Below are positions 8,464 to 16,205 of a stretch of 64,000 nucleotides of DNA, in pieces. The notes under the pieces were generated by a model. It had not been told where the DNA came from, did not search any database, and saw only the letters and a list, made by a program, of their open reading frames with translations. This DNA is from Thiosocius sp963808165 (GTDB lineage Bacteria > Pseudomonadota > Gammaproteobacteria > Chromatiales > Chromatiaceae): assembly GCA_963808165.1 (NCBI GenBank), contig CAWEET010000021.1:372001-436000 (forward strand), written 5' to 3'. The stretch's first letter is position 1. Every line of letters begins with the position of its first letter. Both the position numbers and the translations under genes were made by a program.

Positions 8464-9435
8464 TCACGCCCGATCCTGTAGCGCCCCGCCGCAGCTCGAG
8501 CCTTGGCCGGCAGTGCATCCATAGCAGTGATCGGCGACCCGGATAGCGCGGTCTTCGAGTGCCAGGCGCGGCAGCTCGCGCAGATGCAGGTGCCTCGATG
8601 TCTGATCGTGAATGCCCAGTCCGAGCATCTGATTGAAGTCGCAGTCGTACAGGTAGCCCTGCCAGTCAACAGAGACCAGCGAACGGCACATGACGCCGGC
8701 GAGATTGGCGTCGCTGTGCGATTCTTTCAGCAGGGCCATGTAGTCATCGAACTGACCGAGCGAGAGCAGGGTACTGCCGAAGCGCTGGATCGGCAGATTG
8801 GCCAGTGCCAGCAGGCGATTGAAGCGCACGCCGTACTCATTGGCGAGCACCCTGCGGTAATCAGCCTCCAGGCCGGCCTGCGCCGGGGGCAGGGTCGGCC
8901 CCTGCGGGTTGTAGACCAGATTGAGGGACAGCTGGCCTGTTGGATCCCCGTAGCCGAGGCTGTTAAGGCTGCGCAGTGCGCGGATACTGCGTTGGAACAC
9001 GTCCTTGCCACGTTGGCGGTCGACGTTGTCCTCGAGATAGCAGGGCAGCGAAGCGACGATCTCCACCTTGTGCGCGGCGAGGAACTCCGCCAGGTCTTCC
9101 TGACCGGCCTCGTCGAGGATCGTCAGGTTACACCGGTCGATGACCTTCATGCCGAGCCGGCGGGCCTCGGCGACAAGCCCACGAAACGAGGGATTGAGCT
9201 CCGGTGCGCCACCGGTCAGGTCGAGGGTCGCAAAGCGGCCCGTGCGCAGGCTGTCGATCAGCAGTGCCACGGTTTCGCCTGACATCGTCTCGCTGCGGTT
9301 GGGGCCTGCTGCCACATGGCAATGCAGGCACTGCTGATTGCAGCGATAACCGAGGTTGACCTGCAGAGTCGCGGTCTGGACACGACGCAGGGCTGGAAAA
9401 TCCGTCGGAAGAAGTCTGTCGAGTGTGTTGAGCAT
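8464..9435 (-). CDS. arsS: Arsenosugar biosynthesis radical SAM protein ArsS
   Basis: A 323-residue radical-SAM enzyme with the 4Fe-4S motif CNQQCLHC at residues 32-39 (CxxxCxxC), preceded by LQVNLGYR. The DLTGGAPELNP segment is the GGE-like SAM-binding strand. The C-terminal half is the DUF3641 region with the cysteine cluster CDFNQML and CYGCTAGQGSSCGG typical of ArsS. In the known pathway ArsS transfers the 5'-deoxyadenosyl group to dimethylarsenite produced by ArsM, the first step to arsenosugars. The start ATG 9435 follows GAGGGGACACC, a clear ribosome binding site. It heads a minus-strand operon with two sugar-handling genes. arsM lies 5.4 kb away, beyond gdh. Confidence 0.92.
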   Translation of the reverse strand: MLNTLDRLLPTDFPALRRVQTATLQVNLGYRCNQQCLHCHVAAGPNRSETMSGETVALLIDSLRTGRFATLDLTGGAPELNPSFRGLVAEARRLGMKVIDRCNLTILDEAGQEDLAEFLAAHKVEIVASLPCYLEDNVDRQRGKDVFQRSIRALRSLNSLGYGDPTGQLSLNLVYNPQGPTLPPAQAGLEADYRRVLANEYGVRFNRLLALANLPIQRFGSTLLSLGQFDDYMALLKESHSDANLAGVMCRSLVSVDWQGYLYDCDFNQMLGLGIHDQTSRHLHLRELPRLALEDRAIRVADHCYGCTAGQGSSCGGALQDRA

Positions 9436-9620
9436 GGTGTCCCCTCATCTGATGGGCAGATCCTAACCCCTTCGGCGAGCATACGGGAATGCGGGTGCAC
9501 CGCACGGCGCATGCGCCCGACATTGGCTAACCTTGGTTAAGAGAAAGTAAGGGCCGCCGCGAATATTCACGCAGCGGCCTTGCTGCGGCAACACCACAAA
9601 GGCAGTTGTTTGGGGGGACC

Positions 9621-12600
9621 ATGGCCAAGGGTAATGGGGAACGCTTGATTCATACACTGGGCAAGCTGCTCGCGGCCAATCCCCCGGAGGGGGCCGGGCC
9701 GGTCGAGGCTGGGCAGGTAGAGCGCCTGCTGCGGATCTATTATCGGCATATCTCACCAGACGATCTCGAGGAGCAGGACCCGCAGGACCTGCTCGGTGGG
9801 CTGCTGGCCCACTGGCGGTTGATGCGACGGCGGCGACCCGATGCGGCGGTCGTGCGGGTGTACAACCCCGAGCAGGAGGAGCATGGCTGGCGCAGCCGGG
9901 ACACCATTGTCGAGGTCGTTGCCCCGGACATGCCGTTTCTGGTCGATTCGATCTCGGCGGCCCTGAACCGCAGAGGGCTGGCGATAAAGCTCACCATCCA
10001 CCCGGTGTTTTCAGTGACGCGCGACGGCGAGGGCCGGCTGACCGCGCTGCACGAAACCGGGGTGATCGCCGAGCTGACGACCGCCGAGGCGGCCATCCAG
10101 TTGCATGTCGATCGACAGCCGCAGGAATCGCTCGGCGAACTGGAACGGCTGGTGTCCGGAGTGATCAGCGATGTGACGCTCGCGACATCGGACTGGCTGA
10201 AGATGAAGCGGCTGGCGGAAGGAGTCCTGCACGAGCTCGAACCGGCCGCGACGGGTGGCCCCGAGCCTGAACGGCTGGAGGCACACGCCTTCGTCAACTG
10301 GATGATCAACGACCATTTTCTGTTCATCGCCACCTGCGAGTTCGATTTGCAGGGTGATGCCGGGAGAGATGCGCTGCATTTCGTCGAGGGTTCCGGGCTC
10401 GGTGTCCTGCGCGGCGGCGCGGAGGCCCGGGAGCGTGCGGAGAGTCTGATTTCCGGTCTGGGCCTCGACCTCAGCGGTTTCGAGCAGCACCTGCTGGTCA
10501 CCAAGGCCAACGCGCGTTCGACCGTGCATCGCCCGGCATATATGGATTGTGTGGCAGTCCCACGACGCGATCCGCAGGGCCGGGTGATTGGGCTCAGCTG
10601 TCTGATCGGGCTGTTCGCCTCCGTCGCTTACAACACCCCGCCGCGTCAGATTCCGTTGTTGCGTAAGAAAGTGGATGCGGTATTTACGGGTGCCCTGGTC
10701 TTGCCCGACAGCCATTCGGGCCGGGTGCTGGCGAATATCCTGGACAATTTTCCGCGTGACACACTGTTCCAGATCAGCGCCAAGGACCTGCTGGACACCG
10801 CGCTGGGTGTGCTCGGTCTGCAGGAGCGCCAGCGTACGCGCCTGTTTATCGTCCTGGATCCGTTCCGACGTTTTTACACCTGTCTGGTCTACCTGCCGCG
10901 TGAACGCTACAGCCGTGAGGTGCGGATCGCGATCCAGGGCATCCTTGTGGAGGCGCTGGGCGGGACGGATGTCGTGTTCGAGACTCAATTCTCCGAATCC
11001 ATTCTGGCGCGCATCCATTATGTCATCCGGATACCGGTCGGCGCCGAGCCGCGCTATGACATAGACGAACTGGAATCGCGCGTCGTCGAGGTCGCCACGA
11101 CCTGGCAGGATGGGCTGCGCAAGGCGCTGTTCAGTCAGATCGAAGAGGCATTGGCGGCTCGTTATCTGCGTGATTACGCCCATTCATTCCCGGGCGGTTA
11201 TCGCGAGGACTACCATCCGCGCATTGCGGTCGACGACATCGAACGCATCGAGCGTGTCCGAGATTCAGGTCATCTGACACTGCACCTCTATCATCCGATC
11301 GTCGAGAGCGGCGACCAGATGCATGTGCGGCTCTATTCGCCGGCTCGACCGGTACCGCTCTCCGAGGTGATTCCGGTGCTGGAGAACATGGGGCTGAGCG
11401 TGTTCGGCGAGCGGCCCTATCGTATCCGGCATGCCGCCGGTGACGTCTGGGTTCATGATTTCGCCACACGCCGTGCGATCAGCAGCGGCCAGGTGTCCGC
11501 CAAGGCGAGGCGCTTGTTCGTCGAGACCTTTCTGCTCGCCTGGGACGGCGTGATTGACAACGACGGATTCAACGGCTTGGTCCTGCGCGCTGAACTGGCC
11601 TGGAACGAGGCCTTGGTGTTCCGCGCGTACAGCCGCTACCTGCACCAGATCAAGGTGCCTTACACGCAGGCATACACGATTGGGGTGTTGAACCGTAACC
11701 CGGAGGTGGTGCGGGTCCTGAACGGCCTGTTCCAGCAGCGCTTCGATCCCGATTGCCCATCGGACTCCGCGCAACAGGAGCAGCAATTGGCACAGTTCGA
11801 GGTCTTGCTCGAGGGCGTCTCGAGCCTCGATGATGACCGCATCCTGCGCAGTTTCCTCAACCTGATTCAGGCGACGTTACGGACCAACTTCTATCGGCGC
11901 GAGGGTGACGGGTCGCCGAAACCCTATCTGTCGTTCAAGATCGACCCGTCGCGGGTCAACGGGATGCCGTTGCCGCTTCCGATGTTCGAGATCTTCGTCT
12001 TTTCGGCGCAGATGGAGGGTGTGCACCTGCGCGGTGGCCGTGTGGCACGTGGTGGCCTGCGCTGGTCTGACCGCATGGAGGATTACCGCACCGAGGTGCT
12101 GGGCCTGATGAAGGCGCAGATGGTCAAGAATACGGTGATCGTCCCGGTGGGCTCAAAGGGTGGCTTCGTGGTCAGGGAGCGGCCCGGGGGCGACGGCCGC
12201 GAGCGTCTGATGGACAGGGTGATCGACTGTTACCGGACCCTGCTGCGCGGGATGCTGGACCTCACGGACAACCTGGTCGGTGACGACGTCGTGCCACCGC
12301 CCGGCGTGGTGCGCCACGACGATGACGACCCTTATCTGGTGATTGCCGCCGACAAGGGAACCGCGACCTTTTCCGACATCGCCAATGAGGTGGCCGCGGG
12401 ATACGGCTTCTGGTTGGGCGACGCGTTCGCATCCGGTGGCTCCGTCGGCTATGACCACAAGGCGATGGGCATCACTGCCCGTGGTGCCTGGGAGTCGGTC
12501 AAACGCAATTTTCGCGAACTCGGGCTGGATACCCAGACGATGCCGTTCAGCGTAATGGGCATCGGCGACATGTCTGGTGACGTGTTCGGCAACGGCATGT

Positions 12601-14471
12601 TGTTGTCACCGCAGATCCGATTGCTCGGCGCATTCAATCACCGGCACATCTTTCTCGATCCGGACCCGGATACGGCAAAGTCATTCACGGAGCGGGCCCG
12701 CCTGTTCGGGCTGCCGCGGTCGAGCTGGTCGGACTACGACAGGCGACTGATATCAGCGGGCGGAGGTATCTATGCGCGAGACGCCAAATCGATTCCGGTT
12801 TCGCCACAGGTGCAGGCGATGCTCGGGCTGAAGGTCGAGCGCACGACGCCCAACGACCTGGTTCGAGCGATGCTGAAGGCGCCGGTCGACCTGCTGTGGA
12901 ACGGCGGTATCGGGACCTATGTCAAGGCCTCGTTCGAGCATCACGAGCAGGCCAATGATAAGGCGAATGACGGTGTGCGTATCGATGCCACGGAGTTGCG
13001 TTGTCGGGTGGTCGGTGAGGGCGGCAATCTGGGCTTCACCCAGCTGTCCAGGGTCGAGTTCGCAGCGCAGGGTGGGCATATCTATACCGACGCAATCGAC
13101 AATTCTGCCGGAGTCGACTGCTCGGATCACGAGGTGAACATCAAGATCCTGCTCGACAAGATGGTCACTGACGGCGACCTGACCAGCAAGCAGCGCAACC
13201 GGCTCCTGGTCGAGATGACGGACGACGTGGCACGTTTGGTGCTGGCCGACAATTACAGCCAGACACAGGCGATCAGTGTCGTGGTCGCCGGTGGCGCGCA
13301 ACGTCTCTACGAGCAGGCGCGCTTCATGGACCTGCTCGAGCAGACCGGGCGTTTCAACCGCAAGCTGGAGGCCTTGCCCGACCGGAAGGCCCTGACCGAG
13401 CGGCTGGCGCTCGGCCAGGGCCTGACCAAACCCGAGGTCGCGGTGCTGCTCGCGTACAGCAAGATGAACTATTTCGAGGCCGTCGTCGGTTCGGACATCC
13501 CCGACGATCCCTTCGTGCTGGATCGGCTGTTGCGCTATTTTCCGCCAGTACTGGGCGAGCGCTACGCGGGCGGCATCGCGCAGCACCGGCTGCGTCGTGA
13601 GATCGTGGCGACTGTGATCGCCGGAGAAATCGCCGACCATGTCGGCCCAGGCATCGGTTTTCGTGTGCGTGAAGAGGTGGGTGCGGATATCGCCTCGGTA
13701 GCGCGCGCGTATCTGGTTGCCAGCGAGGTGTTCGAGACCGATCAGCTGTGGGGCCGGATAGAGGCGCTGGACAACAAGGTCGCGGCCACCGTCCAGATCG
13801 AGATGCTGTCGCGGGTCGCCGACTTTCTCGAACAGACCTTCGCCGCGGTGCTGCGCTCGTACAGGGAATGTCTTGATATGGGGGCGCTGACGGCGCGCTT
13901 TCGTGATGGTGTGGCGCAACTCTGGGAAGCGATGCCGCGACCTCTGGCGAGCCAGGACAAGGTCGAGTTCGAACGTCGTGTGCGCCGCTTGACCGGTGAG
14001 GGCGTACCGCTCGATCTGGCGCAGGCAGTCGCCGGTCTGGTCCCGATGGCCGCGGCGCTGGACATCGTCGACGTGGCACGCGCCACCGAGACCGACATCG
14101 TGTCTGCCGCTTGGGTCTACTCGGCACTCAACCACAGCCTGGAACTCGACTGGATCCGGCGTCAGATCGATTCCCTGTCAGTCCAGACCCACTGGCACTT
14201 GCTGGCGCGCACCAAGCTGCAGGTGGCCTTGAGCAGACATCGGCGCGACATCACCGCCGCAGTGCTGCGTTCGCGCCGGAAACAGGGCAGCCCGCGGGGG
14301 ATACTCGAGCATTGGTTGCGCGAGAACCGCGCGACATTGGATCGTCACGGGCAGATCATCGCCGAGTTCAAGGCCGGCAATCTGTTCGATTTCGCCATCC
14401 TGTCGCTGGTCGTGGCCGGGGTCGGGGACTTGCTGCCCCGCACTGCGGGGATTCAGCAGGCTGCCCAGTGA
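9621..14471 (+). CDS. gdhB: NAD-specific glutamate dehydrogenase, large (180-kDa) type
   Basis: A 1616-residue enzyme, the usual length for the large class that converts glutamate to 2-oxoglutarate and ammonia with NAD. The N-terminal third carries the ACT-like regulatory regions (VEVVAPDMPFLVDSISAAL). The catalytic domain is at about 790-1250, with RGGRVARGGLRWSDR, VPVGSKGGFVV (substrate-binding lysine), KGTATFSDIAN and MGIGDMSGDVFGNGML. The C-terminal helical part follows. ATG 9621 is chosen over an upstream in-frame TTG because it directly follows GGGGGGACC. The gene stands alone on the plus strand between arsS (divergent) and arsM (convergent). The long open frames on the opposite strand inside it are shadows. 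Confidence 0.95.
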   Translation: MAKGNGERLIHTLGKLLAANPPEGAGPVEAGQVERLLRIYYRHISPDDLEEQDPQDLLGGLLAHWRLMRRRRPDAAVVRVYNPEQEEHGWRSRDTIVEVVAPDMPFLVDSISAALNRRGLAIKLTIHPVFSVTRDGEGRLTALHETGVIAELTTAEAAIQLHVDRQPQESLGELERLVSGVISDVTLATSDWLKMKRLAEGVLHELEPAATGGPEPERLEAHAFVNWMINDHFLFIATCEFDLQGDAGRDALHFVEGSGLGVLRGGAEARERAESLISGLGLDLSGFEQHLLVTKANARSTVHRPAYMDCVAVPRRDPQGRVIGLSCLIGLFASVAYNTPPRQIPLLRKKVDAVFTGALVLPDSHSGRVLANILDNFPRDTLFQISAKDLLDTALGVLGLQERQRTRLFIVLDPFRRFYTCLVYLPRERYSREVRIAIQGILVEALGGTDVVFETQFSESILARIHYVIRIPVGAEPRYDIDELESRVVEVATTWQDGLRKALFSQIEEALAARYLRDYAHSFPGGYREDYHPRIAVDDIERIERVRDSGHLTLHLYHPIVESGDQMHVRLYSPARPVPLSEVIPVLENMGLSVFGERPYRIRHAAGDVWVHDFATRRAISSGQVSAKARRLFVETFLLAWDGVIDNDGFNGLVLRAELAWNEALVFRAYSRYLHQIKVPYTQAYTIGVLNRNPEVVRVLNGLFQQRFDPDCPSDSAQQEQQLAQFEVLLEGVSSLDDDRILRSFLNLIQATLRTNFYRREGDGSPKPYLSFKIDPSRVNGMPLPLPMFEIFVFSAQMEGVHLRGGRVARGGLRWSDRMEDYRTEVLGLMKAQMVKNTVIVPVGSKGGFVVRERPGGDGRERLMDRVIDCYRTLLRGMLDLTDNLVGDDVVPPPGVVRHDDDDPYLVIAADKGTATFSDIANEVAAGYGFWLGDAFASGGSVGYDHKAMGITARGAWESVKRNFRELGLDTQTMPFSVMGIGDMSGDVFGNGMLLSPQIRLLGAFNHRHIFLDPDPDTAKSFTERARLFGLPRSSWSDYDRRLISAGGGIYARDAKSIPVSPQVQAMLGLKVERTTPNDLVRAMLKAPVDLLWNGGIGTYVKASFEHHEQANDKANDGVRIDATELRCRVVGEGGNLGFTQLSRVEFAAQGGHIYTDAIDNSAGVDCSDHEVNIKILLDKMVTDGDLTSKQRNRLLVEMTDDVARLVLADNYSQTQAISVVVAGGAQRLYEQARFMDLLEQTGRFNRKLEALPDRKALTERLALGQGLTKPEVAVLLAYSKMNYFEAVVGSDIPDDPFVLDRLLRYFPPVLGERYAGGIAQHRLRREIVATVIAGEIADHVGPGIGFRVREEVGADIASVARAYLVASEVFETDQLWGRIEALDNKVAATVQIEMLSRVADFLEQTFAAVLRSYRECLDMGALTARFRDGVAQLWEAMPRPLASQDKVEFERRVRRLTGEGVPLDLAQAVAGLVPMAAALDIVDVARATETDIVSAAWVYSALNHSLELDWIRRQIDSLSVQTHWHLLARTKLQVALSRHRRDITAAVLRSRRKQGSPRGILEHWLRENRATLDRHGQIIAEFKAGNLFDFAILSLVVAGVGDLLPRTAGIQQAAQ

Positions 14472-14811
14472 GTGGGTTTGTCAGCGGATAATAGTAAGAT
14501 ATTTTTCAGAATCTTAGAAAGACTTCTTCATAAGATGGATCGCATTGGGCTGCGGGTCGGGTGCACGAGTCCCATCGCCGGCGTTACGATCGCTTGAATT
14601 AGCATTGGCTGGCCTGCATCCGTCACCGGCATCACGGATGCGGGCCAGTCCTGCGCTCACCTGCCTTATCGATGAAACTCGTGAATCGGCTGAGTGTTAC
14701 AGAACTTCCCGCTTGGCCCACTAGTGTCCCGACAGGCTATCGGTCTTGCCGCGATGACACGGCCTCGATGAGACAAGGGGCAGCTGGACAGCGCCCCGGC
14801 GCACCGGCCGA
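14472..14811. terminator. Gene-free stretch with terminator-like hairpin between convergent gdhB and arsM
   Basis: The 340-base gap between two convergent genes starts with an AT-rich run (14490-14540) and contains a 15-bp stem at 14609-14623 / 14634-14648 (CTGGCCTGCATCCGT and its complement with one G-T pair) around a 10-base loop. There is no T-run after it on either strand, so it may be a processing or transcript-stabilising hairpin rather than a strong intrinsic terminator. No gene was seen here. Confidence 0.4.
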
Positions 14812-15705
14812 TCAGGTGCCACGCGGCTTCACCGCCTCGATCGTGGCTGCGACGACATAGTCCGTGACATCATAGCCTGGCGCCCAGTCGCGGATGAACG
14901 ACTTGGATTCATCTTTGGGCTGGATCTCGATCTGCCGGAAACCGGCGGCCTCGATCGCCTGCGCAAGGTCATCGATCAATGCCGCATTGCCTATGCAGCC
15001 GGCGATCAGCTCCTGGGACTGGCGCATATCGTCCGGCAATTCGGTGGTCGCCACCACGTCCGAGATGGCCAGCCGCCCACCCGGCCGGAGCACGCGGTAG
15101 GCCTCGCGGAATACCTGCGCCTTGTCTGGCGAGAGGTTGATCACGCAGTTGGAGATGATGACATCCGCGGTCTGATCGGCAACGGGCAGGTGCTCGATCT
15201 CGCCGAGGCGAAACTCGACATTGTCGAATCTGCCCTTCTGCGCATTGGCGCGCGCCTTCGACAGCATGTCGGGAGTCATGTCGACGCCGATCACATGCCC
15301 CGCCTCGCCGACCTCGTGCGCCGCCAGAAAACAGTCGAAGCCACCGCCGGCACCGAGATCGACCACGACCTCGCCGGGTTTCAGCGCGGCAATCGCCTTG
15401 GGGTTTCCGCAGCCGAGGCCCATGTCGGCACCCGCCGGTGCCAGGTCCTGTTCGGCGCTGCTGTATCCCAGGCGGGTGGAGATGATGCGGCTGATCGCGC
15501 TGTCGTCGCTGGTGCCGCAACAGCTCGCCCCGACGCCGCATGGGATCCCGGCGTTGTCCGCACGGGCCACCTGGGCGTACGCGGCGCGTACCTCCTGGCG
15601 GTGTTGATCCTGTGACGGCTGAGCGGTCTGGTTCGGCTCGTTGTCACTTGCGGCGTCGCCGCGGGGTGGTGGACAGCAGTCACTCAAGGAATTCTCTCCT
15701 CGCAT
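14812..15705 (-). CDS. arsM: Arsenite S-adenosylmethionine methyltransferase ArsM
   Basis: The 297-residue class I methyltransferase has the SAM-binding motif VVDLGAGGGFDCFLAA and the three cysteine regions expected of ArsM: CGVGASCCG near the N-terminus, SNCVINLSPDK in the middle and AGCIGNA toward the C-terminus. The enzyme methylates As(III) stepwise to dimethylarsenite, which is both a detoxification route and the substrate of ArsS. The N-terminus is rich in Cys, Pro and Gln. The ATG at 15705 is used; a TTG six codons later follows GAGGAGAGAATTCC and is an equally good start. It lies 57 bases behind the universal stress protein gene and may be read through from the TRAP operon. Confidence 0.92.
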   Translation of the reverse strand: MRGENSLSDCCPPPRGDAASDNEPNQTAQPSQDQHRQEVRAAYAQVARADNAGIPCGVGASCCGTSDDSAISRIISTRLGYSSAEQDLAPAGADMGLGCGNPKAIAALKPGEVVVDLGAGGGFDCFLAAHEVGEAGHVIGVDMTPDMLSKARANAQKGRFDNVEFRLGEIEHLPVADQTADVIISNCVINLSPDKAQVFREAYRVLRPGGRLAISDVVATTELPDDMRQSQELIAGCIGNAALIDDLAQAIEAAGFRQIEIQPKDESKSFIRDWAPGYDVTDYVVAATIEAVKPRGT

Positions 15706-15762
15706 GGTGCGGTTTCTCCAGAACCTGGCACGGACGCATACGGCAGGCCGGTGGCCTAAGCC

Positions 15763-16191
15763 TCAGGGCCTCACCACCAGCACCGAGCACTTGGCCCGAT
15801 CGACCACGTGGCTGGTGCTCGACCCGAGGAACAGCTTGCTGATGTCGTTGGCGCGCGAGGGCATGATGACCAGATCGATTGCATGCTTCTCGACATAGCT
15901 GACGATGACCTTGTGCGGGCTGCCCTGGCCCACGCCGGACTTGATCGAAGCCGACGCCTCGAAACGCTGCGCGATGAATTTTTTCAGCTCTTCATCGACG
16001 TCGTCTCGGGCCTGTCGCAGGGCGCTCTCGGGAAAGTAGCTGGCAACCATCGGCAGGCCGAAATCCGGTATCACCGTGAGAACCGTGATATTGGAATCGT
16101 AGCGATTGGCCAGGTCCTTGGCGCAGCTTACGGCCCGCTCGGACAGCTTGGTCTCCTGCAGGTCGACGGGCAGCAGAATCTCTTTGAACAT
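15763..16191 (-). CDS. Universal stress protein UspA family, TRAP-associated
   Basis: A 142-residue cytoplasmic UspA-fold protein. It opens with FKEILLPVDLQE, and the C-terminal LGSSTSHVVDRAKCSVLVV is the family's phosphate-binding end (GS/T motif). The preceding glycines of the usual G2xG9xG ATP motif are replaced by PSRAND, so nucleotide binding may be altered. Usp genes directly behind TRAP permease genes are common; in the Halomonas TeaABC system the Usp protein TeaD lowers transporter activity. The 14-base gap to the TRAP permease gene upstream suggests co-transcription and a similar control role here. Confidence 0.88.
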   Translation of the reverse strand: MFKEILLPVDLQETKLSERAVSCAKDLANRYDSNITVLTVIPDFGLPMVASYFPESALRQARDDVDEELKKFIAQRFEASASIKSGVGQGSPHKVIVSYVEKHAIDLVIMPSRANDISKLFLGSSTSHVVDRAKCSVLVVRP

Positions 16192-16205
16192 GACGGGTCT
16201 CCGAA

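Noticed and set aside
12753..14135. Long minus-strand open frame of 460 codons inside gdhB
   Set aside because: High GC gives long antisense frames; the plus-strand frame encodes the conserved enzyme and the antisense product has no recognisable features.
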